Positions 27,373 to 36,174 of a stretch of DNA of 64,000 nt are shown in pieces (the stretch's first letter is position 1; each line of letters begins with the position of its first letter). Source of the stretch: Vreelandella malpeensis (lineage in GTDB: Bacteria > Pseudomonadota > Gammaproteobacteria > Pseudomonadales > Halomonadaceae); NCBI RefSeq assembly GCF_020622355.1, contig NZ_WHVL01000001.1, positions 806,001-870,000 on the forward strand. Direction: 5' to 3'. Below the pieces are notes generated by a model. That model saw nothing but the letters and a program-made list of their open reading frames with translations. It had not been told where the DNA came from and ran no database searches. Made by a program: the position numbers and the translations under genes.

Positions 27373-27406
27373 CTGTCACAAAGCTGTAAGGTCTTCGTCC
27401 TACGCT
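27373..27406 (+). promoter_or_regulatory. PHO box and -10 upstream of the 27435 ABC operon
   Basis: CTGTCACAAAG-CTGTAAG (27373-27390) matches the PhoB direct repeat CTGTCAT-N4-CTGTCAT at 12 of 14 repeat positions, counting C for T as allowed. A TACGCT (27401-27406) follows ten bases later, where PhoB-activated promoters place the -10. Transcription would start near 27413, some 22 bases before the binding-protein ATG. Phosphate starvation should switch this transporter on. Confidence 0.7.
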
Positions 27407-27434
27407 GGGCGGCGCCCCTCATCCGGAGACTCCC

Positions 27435-28412
27435 ATGTTAAAGCGTCCACTCTGTCTTGCCGTTGCCCTGTCGACTCTCACGCTTGCCGGCACCAGTGCC
27501 GCCGAGACGCTCACGCTCTACACCAGCCAGCCCCAGAGCGACGCCCAGCAGACCGTGGATGCCTTCATGGCCGCCTACCCGGAGATCGAGGTGGAGTGGG
27601 TGCGCGACGGCACCACGCGGTTGATGACGCGGCTGCGCTCGGAGCTCGCCGCGGGCGTGAGCAACCCGGACGTGCTGTTGATCGCCGATAGCACCACCAT
27701 GGAGTCGCTCAAGCGCGACGGCAACCTGCAGCCCTACCAAAGCCCGGCGCGCGAGGCGTTCGATGAGGACGTGTTCGACCCCGAGGGTTACTACTACGGC
27801 ACCAAGCTGATCACCACCGGTATCGTCTACAACACCGGCGCCGAGCATCAGCCGTCGAGCTGGCAGGACCTGCTCACGCCCGACTACGAAGGCCTGATAG
27901 CCATGCCAAGCCCGCTCTACTCCGGTGCGGCGCTGATCCACATGGCGGCGATCACCGACCACCCTGCACTTGGCGAGGACTATTTTGAAGGCCTTCGCGA
28001 TAACCGAGTCGAGGCACAGAGCGGCAACGGCGGCGTGTTCAACGCGGTAGCGGCGGGCACCAAGGCCTACGGCATCGTGGTGGATTTTCTGCCCATTCGT
28101 GAAGCAGCCAAGGGCTCGCCGGTCGAATTCGTGTTTCCCGAAGAGGGCGTGAGCGCGGTCACCGAGCCGGTGGCGATCATGGAAGGTGCGGAAAACGTCG
28201 AGGCAGCCCGGAAGTTCGTCGATTTCGTTCTGTCTCAAGAGGGTCAGGAGCTGGTCAGCCGCCAGGGGTATCTGCCCGCTCGCAGCGGGGTGGCGCCCCC
28301 GGAAGGCTTCCCGGCTCGTGACACTATCGACCTGATGCCGGTCGATATCGGCCGCACCCTCGAGCAGGAAGAAGCGCTCAAGGCACGTTTCAGCGAGCTG
28401 TTCGGCGGCTGA
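27435..28412 (+). CDS. ABC solute-binding protein, FbpA/PhnS/AfuA type, PHO-regulated
   Basis: The 325-residue periplasmic protein has a signal peptide (MLKRPLCLAVALSTLTLAGTSA). It belongs to the family-1/ferric-type binding proteins: TLTLYTSQPQSDAQQTVDAFMAAYPEIEVEWVRDGTTRLMTRLRSELAAG, SSWQDLLTPDYEGLIAMPSP, FVDFVLSQEGQELVS. Members bind ferric iron, 2-aminoethylphosphonate (PhnS) or sugar phosphates (AfuA). I do not see the paired tyrosines expected for iron binding with certainty. The PHO box upstream argues for a phosphorus compound. The stop shares one base with the permease start (TGATG). Confidence 0.8.
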   Translation: MLKRPLCLAVALSTLTLAGTSAAETLTLYTSQPQSDAQQTVDAFMAAYPEIEVEWVRDGTTRLMTRLRSELAAGVSNPDVLLIADSTTMESLKRDGNLQPYQSPAREAFDEDVFDPEGYYYGTKLITTGIVYNTGAEHQPSSWQDLLTPDYEGLIAMPSPLYSGAALIHMAAITDHPALGEDYFEGLRDNRVEAQSGNGGVFNAVAAGTKAYGIVVDFLPIREAAKGSPVEFVFPEEGVSAVTEPVAIMEGAENVEAARKFVDFVLSQEGQELVSRQGYLPARSGVAPPEGFPARDTIDLMPVDIGRTLEQEEALKARFSELFGG

Positions 28413-30115
28413 TGGTGATGCCCTGCACGGCGGCGGGCCGCCAGCACCGCTGGCTACTGTCGCTTTTGACAGTGACGATCGTCCTGTTGAGCCTGGCGCC
28501 GAGCGCGAGGCTTCTGGTCGAGGCGCTGGGGGATCTCGCCCAGGGGGCAAACGCGCCGCTGTGGCGGGTGCTCGGCGCCGCCTCTACCTGGCGGGCGCTG
28601 TGGTACAGCGTCTATACCGCCGGGCTCGGCATGCTGCTCGCACTTGTGCTCGGAAGCCTCTTCGCCTTCGTCATCACCCTGACCGACCTGCGCGCCAAGG
28701 CCGCCTGGGTGTTCTGCTTCATGCTGCCGATGATGATTCCGCCCCAGGTGACCGCACTTGCCTGGCTGCAGCTTTTCGGCCCGGCGAGCCCGCTGTTGAA
28801 GAGCCTCGGCTTCGCGCCGGCGCTGGGTAGCCCCCAGCCGCTCTATTCCGCCGAGGGCATTGCGCTGCTGCTCGGTATTCAGGCGGCACCGCTGGTGTTT
28901 CTGGCGCTGCGCACCTCGCTCTTGTCGCTGCCCCGGGAGCTGGTCGAGGCCGCGCGCATCAGCGGCGCTCGCCAGTCTCAGGTGTGGGGCCACATCATTC
29001 TGCCGGTCACACGGGGTGGGCTGGTGGCCGGAGCGGCGATGGCATTCATCTCGAGTCTCGGCAACTTCGGCATTCCCGCGATGCTTGGCATTCCCGCCGG
29101 GGTTTACGTGCTGCCCACGCTGATCTACCAGCGCATGGCGAGCTTCGGCACCGGGGTGCTTCCGGAGATGGCGTCGCTGTCGCTTTTGATCGGTGTCATT
29201 GCGCTTATCGGCGTGGCGCTTCAGCAGCGCGCCCTGAGCCGCAGCCGCTTCGGGCTCACCGGCCACAGCGGCCGCGCCCACGACTTCACCCTGGGGCGCT
29301 TGCAGGTGCCCGTCACGGCGCTGCTGGCGGCGGTGCTGCTGGCGATTCTCGTCGCCCCGCTTGCCGCCCTGGTGGTCAGCTCATTGGTGCCCGCCATGGG
29401 CGTGCCGCTCAACACCACGACCGCCACGCTTTCCGCGTTTGAAGAGGTGCTGAGCCGCCAGGGCGCCACCTGGCGGGCGGTGAACAACAGCCTATGGCTC
29501 GCTGGCGGTGCCTCGCTTGTCTTGATGGCGGCGAGCCTGCCGCTCGCCTACCGCCTCCAGCGCCTGCCACCCAGGCTTCAGAACCTGGCCCTCGGCGCGG
29601 TGGAGCTGCCCTACGCGCTGCCCGGCGTGGTGCTCGCCATCGCCTGCATCCTGCTGTTCGTGCGCCCGCTTCCGCTCATCGATGAGGCGCTCTACGGCAC
29701 GCTCACGCTGATTTTCATCGCCTATCTGGCGCGCTTTCTGGTGGTGTGCCTGAAGCCGGTGGCGGCGAGCCTTGCCCAGCTCGACCCCTCTCTTGAAGAG
29801 GCGGCGCAGCTCGCCGGCGCCGGGCCCTGGCGGCGGATGGCGACGATCGTGCTGCCGCTGGTGGCGCCGGCGCTGTTCGCCGGGGGGCTTTTAGTGTTTC
29901 TGCTCGCGGTCAACGAGCTGACGGTCTCGGCGCTTTTGTGGAGCGCCGGCAACGAGACCCTCGGCGTTCTGATCTTCAACCTGGACGAGGGCGGCGAGAG
30001 CGTGCTGGCCTCGGCGGTATCGGTACTGGTGGTCGCGATGGTCGCCGCGCTGATGCTCGCCTTGAGCCTCTTGGCGCCTCGTCTGCCCAGAGGAGTCGTG
30101 CCATGGCAGCGCTGA
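28412..30115 (+). CDS. Double-unit ABC permease, FbpB/PhnU-V like
   Basis: The 567-residue membrane protein has about twelve hydrophobic segments in two homologous halves. The EAA-type loops are LPRELVEAARISGARQSQVWGHIILP (near 171-196) and LDPSLEEAAQLAGAGPWRRMATIVLP (near 455-480). Such fused permeases occur in ferric-iron (FbpB) and in sugar-phosphate (AfuB) systems, and in some phosphonate systems. It overlaps the binding-protein stop by one base and the ATPase start by 13, so the three genes form one tightly coupled operon behind the PHO box. Confidence 0.85.
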   Translation: MVMPCTAAGRQHRWLLSLLTVTIVLLSLAPSARLLVEALGDLAQGANAPLWRVLGAASTWRALWYSVYTAGLGMLLALVLGSLFAFVITLTDLRAKAAWVFCFMLPMMIPPQVTALAWLQLFGPASPLLKSLGFAPALGSPQPLYSAEGIALLLGIQAAPLVFLALRTSLLSLPRELVEAARISGARQSQVWGHIILPVTRGGLVAGAAMAFISSLGNFGIPAMLGIPAGVYVLPTLIYQRMASFGTGVLPEMASLSLLIGVIALIGVALQQRALSRSRFGLTGHSGRAHDFTLGRLQVPVTALLAAVLLAILVAPLAALVVSSLVPAMGVPLNTTTATLSAFEEVLSRQGATWRAVNNSLWLAGGASLVLMAASLPLAYRLQRLPPRLQNLALGAVELPYALPGVVLAIACILLFVRPLPLIDEALYGTLTLIFIAYLARFLVVCLKPVAASLAQLDPSLEEAAQLAGAGPWRRMATIVLPLVAPALFAGGLLVFLLAVNELTVSALLWSAGNETLGVLIFNLDEGGESVLASAVSVLVVAMVAALMLALSLLAPRLPRGVVPWQR

Positions 30116-31146
30116 GCATCGAAGGCGTGAGCAAGTTTTTCGGCGAACACGCCGCCGTTGATGGGCTCTCGCTCACTGTGGAGCCCGGCGAGTTCGTGGC
30201 GCTTCTTGGCCCCAGCGGCTGCGGCAAAACCACCATGCTGCGCCTGCTGGCGGGCTTCGAGGAAGCCTCGCGCGGCGAAATTCGCCTCGGTGAGACGCTG
30301 CTGGCAAGCCCCGGGCACCACCTGCCGCCGGAGCAGCGCCACATGGCGATGGTATTTCAATCCTACGCGCTGTGGCCGCACATGAGCGTGGCGGACAACG
30401 TCGGCTATCCACTCAAGCTCCGGAAAGTGCGCGGTGCGGCCTACCACGAACGCGTTCAGCGAGCGCTTTCTCTGGTCGCACTCGAGGCGTACGCCAGCCG
30501 CACGCCTCAGGAGCTTTCCGGTGGCCAGCGCCAACGGGTGGCGCTGGCACGCTGCCTGGTGGTGGACCCGGAAGTAGTGCTGCTCGACGAGCCGCTGGCG
30601 AACCTGGACCGACACCTGCGCGCCGCCATGGAGCAGAGCTTTCGTGACTTTCACCGCCGCGCACGCGCCACCATGGTCTACGTGACCCACGACCAAAGCG
30701 AGGCGATGGCGCTGGCGGATCGCATCGCGGTGATGCGCGACGGCCGCCTGGTTCAGTGGGCTACGCCCGAGACGCTCTACCGCGAACCCCGAAACCAGTG
30801 GGTCGCGGGCTTCATCGGCCAGGGCAGCGAGCTGCAAATAGCTACCGGCGCCCCTGGCCAGCGTCTTGACGAGGCCGCCTTGATGCAGGGCCTGAACGCC
30901 CCGCTCACATCGCGAACCCAACCCGTGCTGGTGCGCCCGGAGCACGTTCGCGTGAGCGCCGAGACGCCCACTGCCCGGCATCTCACCGCCCGCGTCGAGC
31001 ACCAGACCTTTCGCGGCGAGCGCTTCGAGCTGCACCTGCGTCTCGCCCACGGTGCCGCGCTCATGGCCTATCACCCGCACGCGCTCGACGTCGGCCAGAC
31101 GGTCGCGCTGACGCTGAGCGAAGGCTGGTGCCTGGAGCGGGATTAA
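30103..31146 (+). CDS. ABC importer ATPase, PotA/FbpC/PhnT type
   Basis: The 347-residue ATPase has Walker A GPSGCGKTT, Q-loop VFQSYALWPHM, signature LSGGQRQR, Walker B LLDEPLANLD and H-loop YVTHDQSEAMALADRI. A TOBE domain occupies the last ~80 residues (VLVRPEHVRVS). AGGAG at 30091-30095 supports ATG 30103; the frame is open upstream through the permease gene but only as a shadow. The stop overlaps the convergent MFS stop by three bases. Confidence 0.9.
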   Translation: MAALSIEGVSKFFGEHAAVDGLSLTVEPGEFVALLGPSGCGKTTMLRLLAGFEEASRGEIRLGETLLASPGHHLPPEQRHMAMVFQSYALWPHMSVADNVGYPLKLRKVRGAAYHERVQRALSLVALEAYASRTPQELSGGQRQRVALARCLVVDPEVVLLDEPLANLDRHLRAAMEQSFRDFHRRARATMVYVTHDQSEAMALADRIAVMRDGRLVQWATPETLYREPRNQWVAGFIGQGSELQIATGAPGQRLDEAALMQGLNAPLTSRTQPVLVRPEHVRVSAETPTARHLTARVEHQTFRGERFELHLRLAHGAALMAYHPHALDVGQTVALTLSEGWCLERD

Positions 31147-32324
31147 CGCTCGTCGAGCCGGCGCTGCCACGCAAGCAGCACGATCGGCACCAGTGACACC
31201 GGCAGCAGACACGCATTGAGTGCTGCCCAGCCGAGCGTGCTGACCAGCGGCCCTGCCGCGAGTGCCGACACCGCCACGGCGCCGAACACCAGAAACTCGT
31301 TGGCCGCCTGCACCCGCGCCTTCTCCGCCGGGCGGTGCGCCTTGGCCGCAAGCCCGGTGGCGGGCAAAAAGGTGAAGTTCCAGCCAAGGCCCAGAAGCAC
31401 CAGCGCCAGGTTGAAACCGGCAAAGGTGAGCGAAAGCTGCGCGGCCAGCGTGCTCGCCGCCAGCAGCAGACAGCCCGCCACGATGACCGCCTTCGCCCCT
31501 ACGCGGGCGATCAACGGCCCGGTGAAGAACGACGGCGCGAACATCGCCACCACGTGCCACTGGATGGTGGTCGCCACGTGGTCGAAGCCGTGGCCGGCAT
31601 GAGACATGGCCAGGGGCGTGGCCGTCATCGCCAGGTTCATCACCGCATAGCCGACCATCGCCGAGACGACCGCGGTAATAAACGCCGGCGCTCGCAGGAT
31701 CTCGCCCAGCGGGCGCTGCTCGCCGACCTGCGGCTCGACGAACGCCCTGGGTAGCCGGGTGACGAGCAGCAACCCGAGCGCGAGCACGTAGAGCACGGCG
31801 AGTCCCGCGAGGCTCGCCAGAAACGGCACCTCGGAGAGCTCGCGGCTGAACCGGGCAAGCCAGGGCCCGGCGAAGGCGGCCAGCAAGCCCCCGCCCATGA
31901 CGAGTCCCAACGCGCGCTCGCGGTGGCGCTCCTCGGCGGCCTCCAGCGCGGCGAAGCGGTAGAGCTGGCCAAAGCCGATGCCTGCGCCGATCAGAAGGGT
32001 TGCCAGCAGAAACAGCCCGAAGTGGCCCAGTGACAGCGCCCGCATGGCCACGAAGGTCCCGGCGAGACCGATCAGGTTGCCCAGCACGAAGCCACGCTTG
32101 CGCCCGAGCCGACCCATGATCAGCGAGGCGGGGATCGTCGCGCCCATCAGCCCCAGCCACTGCACCGCCACCGGCAGCGTTGCGAAGGCGGGGCCGGGCG
32201 CAAGCGCGGCGCCCACCAGCGGCGAGACGGCGATGAGCAGGATGTTGCCGCTGACCAGCAGCGCCTGACACAGGGAAAGCAGCCATACGGATAGCGGCAT
32301 GGCGGGGCCGACCGCCCTCATCAT
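31143..32324 (-). CDS. MFS transporter
   Basis: The 393-residue membrane protein has about twelve hydrophobic segments. The first cytoplasmic loop carries the MFS signature (MGRLGRKRGFVLGNLIG), and a weaker counterpart sits between segments 8 and 9. No substrate-defining motif is recognised. Its start overlaps the stop of the cyclodeaminase-like gene by four bases, so the two are translated together. A role in moving a folate- or one-carbon-related compound is possible only by association. Confidence 0.85.
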   Translation of the reverse strand: MMRAVGPAMPLSVWLLSLCQALLVSGNILLIAVSPLVGAALAPGPAFATLPVAVQWLGLMGATIPASLIMGRLGRKRGFVLGNLIGLAGTFVAMRALSLGHFGLFLLATLLIGAGIGFGQLYRFAALEAAEERHRERALGLVMGGGLLAAFAGPWLARFSRELSEVPFLASLAGLAVLYVLALGLLLVTRLPRAFVEPQVGEQRPLGEILRAPAFITAVVSAMVGYAVMNLAMTATPLAMSHAGHGFDHVATTIQWHVVAMFAPSFFTGPLIARVGAKAVIVAGCLLLAASTLAAQLSLTFAGFNLALVLLGLGWNFTFLPATGLAAKAHRPAEKARVQAANEFLVFGAVAVSALAAGPLVSTLGWAALNACLLPVSLVPIVLLAWQRRLDER

Positions 32325-32932
32325 ACCCCCAGCGCCGCGCGCGCGGCGCCAAGCTCGATGGCCAGCGTATCGCGCTCCTTGAGGGCGTAGCGTCGATCCT
32401 GCTCGTCGAGCGCCGCGAGGTTGGCCTCGACGTTGAGCAGCACGCTGTCGACCGCCGCGCTCAGGAGATACCCGCCGGCGCGGGCGTCGCTTTCAAACTG
32501 CGTCTCGATGTTCGCCAGTATCTCCTCGCCGAGCGCCAGCGCCTCGAGGCAGCGCCGGGCGGTGGCCAGCGGCACCTCGACGGCGTCACGTGCGGCGCGG
32601 TGAAGGGCTTCGGCGCGCGAAGCGCGCTGTTCGTCGGTCTGCTGCGGTCGATCGAGCGCGGCCATCATGGCCTGGAAGGCGGCAACGTCGGCGTCGGCCA
32701 GCGGTACCAGCGCCTGCTCGAGCGCTTCGCCGCGTTCGATGAGCGCGGCGCGCGGCGCCCTCGGCGCATGGCGCTGGCCAAGGTGGAGGCCCTTGAGCAT
32801 CAGCGCGAGGCCGCAACCAGCGGTCACCGTCGCCGCTGCGCCACAGCCGGGCATCGGGTCGTGAGCCAGGGCATCGCGAAACGTATCGAGCGGCGTCTGC
32901 CAGATACCTGGTTGGTCTGCTTGCTGAGTCAT
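32321..32932 (-). CDS. Cyclodeaminase/cyclohydrolase-family protein (FTCD C-terminal-like)
   Basis: The 203-residue helical protein matches the formiminotetrahydrofolate cyclodeaminase/methenyl-THF cyclohydrolase family. The start TPLDTFRDALAHDPMPGCGAAATVTAGCGLALM gives the PxPGGGxxAA-like folate-site motif, here PMPGCGAAA. DADVAAFQAMMAAL and SDARAGGYLLSAAVDSVLLNVEANL are also typical. Such proteins act on tetrahydrofolate one-carbon derivatives. The second glycine of the usual PGGG motif is cysteine here, so activity is not certain. It is coupled to the MFS gene. Confidence 0.8.
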   Translation of the reverse strand: MTQQADQPGIWQTPLDTFRDALAHDPMPGCGAAATVTAGCGLALMLKGLHLGQRHAPRAPRAALIERGEALEQALVPLADADVAAFQAMMAALDRPQQTDEQRASRAEALHRAARDAVEVPLATARRCLEALALGEEILANIETQFESDARAGGYLLSAAVDSVLLNVEANLAALDEQDRRYALKERDTLAIELGAARAALGV

Positions 32933-33119
32933 GACGGTTCCTTGAAGCCGGCCGGCGCGACGAACTCGCGCCGGGAAGAGGGGTCGAAAAAGGTTGATTT
33001 CAGGTTAATTCATTTATGCCCCGAACAGGCAACGATTGCGGTAGTATCGAAGGACAGGTGCACGCTTGACCGTTTTTCATGGACGTTTTCATGCCATTTG
33101 CCTACAAGGAGTTTCGCTC

Positions 33120-33578
33120 TTGACGACGCTTAACGACACCCCCGCCGCCACGGCGACCGAACTCTACGAGCGCATCATGGCCGCCGACGGGTCCGACGGG
33201 CTCGTCTGGCCCGAGGCTGACGTGCAGCTCGACGCGGCCAACGACACCCTGGTCTTCACCCTGCACGACTACGGCAACCTGACGCTGACGCTGTCGCGCA
33301 GCGACGAGGAGTGGGTGGCGATGACCCCCATCATCCCGGTCGAGCGCATCGCCGATCAGGCCACGCTGAACGAGGAGCTGCTGCGCCAGGGCGTGTTGTT
33401 GCCGCTGGCCTCGATCGGCATCGTCACCTTCGACGAGCGTGACTACTACGTCGCGTTCGTCCAGCTGTTCGGTGATTCGCGCCTGGCCTCCATCTGCGCC
33501 GAGCTTCATGCCACGGCAAGCGCCGCCGTGGAAGTGGCGCGGCTGATTCAGGATCATTTCGTCAACCCGATTCGTTGA
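33120..33578 (+). CDS. yjfI: YjfI homologue (DUF2170)
   Basis: The 152-residue soluble protein is the first of a yjfI-J-K-L-M-C cluster. It carries the DUF2170 core (DGLVWPEADVQLDAANDTLVFTLHDYGNLTLTLS; QGVLLPLASIGIVTFDERDYYVAFVQLFG). The best start is the TTG at 33120, eight bases after AAGGAG (33106-33111). It gives an N-terminus (MTTLNDTP) like E. coli YjfI. An ATG at 33066 lacks such a site. Its function is unknown, but it consistently occurs with a PspA-like partner and is thought to be part of an envelope-stress unit. Confidence 0.82.
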   Translation: MTTLNDTPAATATELYERIMAADGSDGLVWPEADVQLDAANDTLVFTLHDYGNLTLTLSRSDEEWVAMTPIIPVERIADQATLNEELLRQGVLLPLASIGIVTFDERDYYVAFVQLFGDSRLASICAELHATASAAVEVARLIQDHFVNPIR

Positions 33579-33593
33579 TTTCCAGGAGCTCCC

Positions 33594-34283
33594 ATGCTGA
33601 ACAAGATCATGACCGCCCTTCGCGGCAAAGCCCACGAGACCGGACAGGCCGTCGTGGATTCCCAGGCGCTGCGCATCCTGGACCAGGAGATTCGTGACGC
33701 CGAGCAGCATCTGAAGGCCTCCAAGACCGAGCTCGCCCGCCTGATGGGCCAGCGCCAGATCAACAGCGACAAGGCCGCTACTCTCGAGAAGAAGATCGAC
33801 GAGCTCGAACAGAGCGCCGCTGCCGCCCTGGAGAAGGGCGAAGAGCAGCTGGCGCTGGAAGTGGCCGAGCGCATCGTTGCGCTGAGCGAGGCGCTGGATG
33901 CCGAGCAGCACATCGTCGCCGAGTTCGACACCAGCATCGAGAGCCTGCGCAGCGCGATCCGCAATACCGAGAACCAGCTGCGTCAACTCAAGCAGCAGGT
34001 CAGCGTGGTCAAGGCGACCGAGTCCGCCCAGCGGGCGCAGTCCGCCGTGGCGGCGCGTCACTCGGGCCAGAACAGCGCCATGGGCAGCGCCATGGAGTCG
34101 CTGGAGCGCATTCGCGAGCGTCAGGCGCTGGATTCGGCGCAGATGAAGGCCGCCGAGCAGCTCTCCGCCGAGGAGAGCGGCAGCGAGCTCGAAACGCGCC
34201 TGAAGGCCGCCGGCATCGGCGCCAGCGACCGCAAGGCGGACGATGTGCTGGCGCGGATCAAGGCCAGAAAGAGCGCCTCCTGA
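33594..34283 (+). CDS. yjfJ: YjfJ homologue (PspA/IM30 family)
   Basis: The 229-residue protein is an almost entirely helical coiled-coil of the PspA/IM30/Vipp1 family (LDQEIRDAEQHLKASKTELARLMGQRQ; SSAIRNTENQLRQLKQQVSVVKA-like heptads in the middle). Such proteins polymerise on the inner membrane to protect or remodel it. The N-terminal amphipathic helix (MLNKIMTALRGKAHETG) would bind lipid. It lies 15 bases after yjfI, with AGGAG at the usual place. The C-terminal 30 residues (ESGSELETRLKAAGIGASDRKADDVLARIKARK) are conserved in this subfamily. Confidence 0.88.
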   Translation: MLNKIMTALRGKAHETGQAVVDSQALRILDQEIRDAEQHLKASKTELARLMGQRQINSDKAATLEKKIDELEQSAAAALEKGEEQLALEVAERIVALSEALDAEQHIVAEFDTSIESLRSAIRNTENQLRQLKQQVSVVKATESAQRAQSAVAARHSGQNSAMGSAMESLERIRERQALDSAQMKAAEQLSAEESGSELETRLKAAGIGASDRKADDVLARIKARKSAS

Positions 34284-34286
34284 GCA

Positions 34287-34319
34287 GGCCCCCATTCCAT
34301 CGCGTCGCGCAGGGGGGCC
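34287..34319 (+). other. G+C-rich hairpin between yjfJ and yjfK
   Basis: GGCCCCC (34287-34293) can pair with GGGGGCC (34313-34319) across a 19-base loop in the 69-base gap. No T-run follows. It may protect the upstream messenger or lower expression of the downstream genes. Confidence 0.35.
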
Positions 34320-34352
34320 CGGCAATTCGCGGCCTCCCCGGGAGAAGACGAC

Positions 34353-35075
34353 ATGCTCAAGACACTGAAAGCGCTGCTCGGCAAGCCAGGCGAGGAGCAA
34401 GCCCCGCAGGCGGCGTCGCCGGCGGGCTTCGCCCTGGGCCTTCCGATCGGCATGACCGCGGAGGACTTCGCCGGACTGCGCCTGGATGGCCGGGTGCGCC
34501 TGAACCTGAGCGAGCTGGCCGCCTTTCCCGACACGCTGTTCACCTGGGAGAGCGACCGCGATTACCACATCGCCGCCGTCGGCCACGTAGAGCTTGGCCA
34601 GGGAGCGCATCTGGTGCGCTTCTACCTCGATAACGATACCTGGCTTCAAGCCAACGTGGAGAATCGGCGGGTCATCGAGTACAAGCTGTTCGACTTCTAC
34701 CGCGTGAGCCACCTCTCGAACGACGAGTTCGATGCGCTGCTCGATCCAGGCGCCTCGGCGTCGCGCCCGCTGGGTACCCGGCAGCTCACGATCGAGTCGA
34801 CCGGCGGTCAAGGCCCGCGTGAATTCATCCGAGTATGGGGCGACCCGGCCAGCGACTGGTCGCCGCCGGTGCAGTTCGAGGAGCGCGTGACGACGTCGGA
34901 AAGCGTCACCGGTCGCCAGGTGGTCCATCATGCCATGCTCTTCGAGCGCTCGATCGCGGACTCCGAGCGCATGGAGTACGTCCTGATGAGCGGCGAAAGC
35001 GACGAGGAAGGCAGCTTCATGCTGGTGGAGAACCTGGGCGTTGACGTCGCCTCGATCGACATTGATGCTATTTGA
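34353..35075 (+). CDS. yjfK: YjfK homologue (DUF2491)
   Basis: The 240-residue soluble protein matches DUF2491: PIGMTAEDFAGLRLDGRVRLNLSELAAFPDTLFTWE, FYLDNDTWLQANVENRRVIEYKLFDFYRVSHLS and LFERSIADSERMEYVLMSGE. Function is unknown. It lies 69 bases after yjfJ, with a hairpin in between, and 59 bases before yjfL, in the same order as in E. coli. Confidence 0.82.
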   Translation: MLKTLKALLGKPGEEQAPQAASPAGFALGLPIGMTAEDFAGLRLDGRVRLNLSELAAFPDTLFTWESDRDYHIAAVGHVELGQGAHLVRFYLDNDTWLQANVENRRVIEYKLFDFYRVSHLSNDEFDALLDPGASASRPLGTRQLTIESTGGQGPREFIRVWGDPASDWSPPVQFEERVTTSESVTGRQVVHHAMLFERSIADSERMEYVLMSGESDEEGSFMLVENLGVDVASIDIDAI

Positions 35076-35134
35076 CCGTCGAGCCTTTACTCTAGGCCGC
35101 CAAGCGCCCCATTTCGAACAAGGAAGACGCGACC

Positions 35135-35545
35135 ATGAACTACCTGCAAGGCCTGCCTCATTTTCTGGGCTACCTGATCGGCGCACTGATCCTGCTGGGC
35201 GCCTTCATGTACTGCTACAGCCGCATCACCCCGCACAAGGAGTGGCTGCTGATTCGCCAGGGCAACGCGGCGGCGGCGACCGCCTACGGCGGCTCGATTC
35301 TCGGCTTCACGCTGCCGCTCTACAGCGCCATGGCGAACTCGATCAGCTTCATCGATTTCCTGCTGTGGGGCGTCATCGCCTTCGGCGTGCAGCTGGCCAC
35401 CTTCTTTGGCCTGAAAGTGATGCTCAAGAGCCAGGGAGAGAGCCTCTCCACCCATATCAGCGAAGGCCACATGGCCTACGGCATTCTCGTCGGCAGTATC
35501 TGCATCGCGGTCGGCCTGCTCAACGCCGCCTCGATGACCTGGTAA
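35135..35545 (+). CDS. yjfL: YjfL homologue (DUF350 membrane protein)
   Basis: The 136-residue protein has four hydrophobic segments, as usual for DUF350: YLIGALILLGAFMYCYSRI, AATAYGGSILGFTLPLYSAM, FIDFLLWGVIAFGVQLATFFG and MAYGILVGSICIAVGLLNAA. The second half carries the usual HISEGHMAYG motif before the last helix. It probably sits in the inner membrane as the partner of the PspA-like YjfJ. A ribosome site (AAGGAAGACGCGACC) precedes the ATG. Confidence 0.85.
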   Translation: MNYLQGLPHFLGYLIGALILLGAFMYCYSRITPHKEWLLIRQGNAAAATAYGGSILGFTLPLYSAMANSISFIDFLLWGVIAFGVQLATFFGLKVMLKSQGESLSTHISEGHMAYGILVGSICIAVGLLNAASMTW

Positions 35546-35555
35546 GGAGCGCATC

Positions 35556-36167
35556 ATGACCCGAGACGATCAACTCTCTCACCTGCCCCACCGCAAGCGC
35601 AGCCTGCGGCTGTCACTTGCATTGATGGGTGCCGGCGCCTTCACGCTCACTGGCTGCGGCCAGTCCGAGGAAGTGACCGACGTCAGTTTCGATAGCCCCA
35701 AGAGCTTCCAGAGCGTCGAGGAGTGCGTGGCGGCCAACGTCTACACTGAGAGTGCCTGTGAAGAGGCGTACCAGGCCTCCATCAAGGAAGTACCGCGCTT
35801 CGACTCGCTGGAGGCCTGCGAAGCCGAGCATGGCGAAGGCGCCTGCGTCGCGCCCACCGAGGAGCAGGCCCAGGCGGCCACCGGCACAAGCGGCGGCAGC
35901 TGGTTCATGCCGGCGCTGATGGGCTACATGGTGGGCAACATGATGTCGCGCACCAGCCGTGGCGCGACACGCCAGGGGCTCTACCAGGAGCCGGTCTACC
36001 GCAACCGCCAGAACCAGGGCAACTGGAACGCGGCCACCAACCAGGCGAGCCAGCGGGTCAGCCAGCGCCAGCAGACGATGCGCAATGTCGCCACCCAGAA
36101 CCGCCAGGCCACCCAGCGCAGCGGCTTCGGCTCGCGCTCCTCCGCGCGCGGCGGCTGGGGATCCTGA
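35556..36167 (+). CDS. yjfM: YjfM-like lipoprotein (DUF1190)
   Basis: The 203-residue protein has a lipoprotein signal: hydrophobic SLRLSLALMGAGAFTL and then the lipobox LTGC, so the cysteine near residue 33 should be lipidated. The next region has paired cysteines (VEECVAANVYTESACEEAY; LEACEAEHGEGAC), as in DUF1190. A short membrane-like glycine/methionine stretch follows, and then a low-complexity tail rich in Gln, Asn, Arg and Ser. It lies ten bases after yjfL. Its function is unknown; envelope location fits the PspA-linked operon. Confidence 0.8.
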   Translation: MTRDDQLSHLPHRKRSLRLSLALMGAGAFTLTGCGQSEEVTDVSFDSPKSFQSVEECVAANVYTESACEEAYQASIKEVPRFDSLEACEAEHGEGACVAPTEEQAQAATGTSGGSWFMPALMGYMVGNMMSRTSRGATRQGLYQEPVYRNRQNQGNWNAATNQASQRVSQRQQTMRNVATQNRQATQRSGFGSRSSARGGWGS

Positions 36168-36174
36168 GCCCTCC

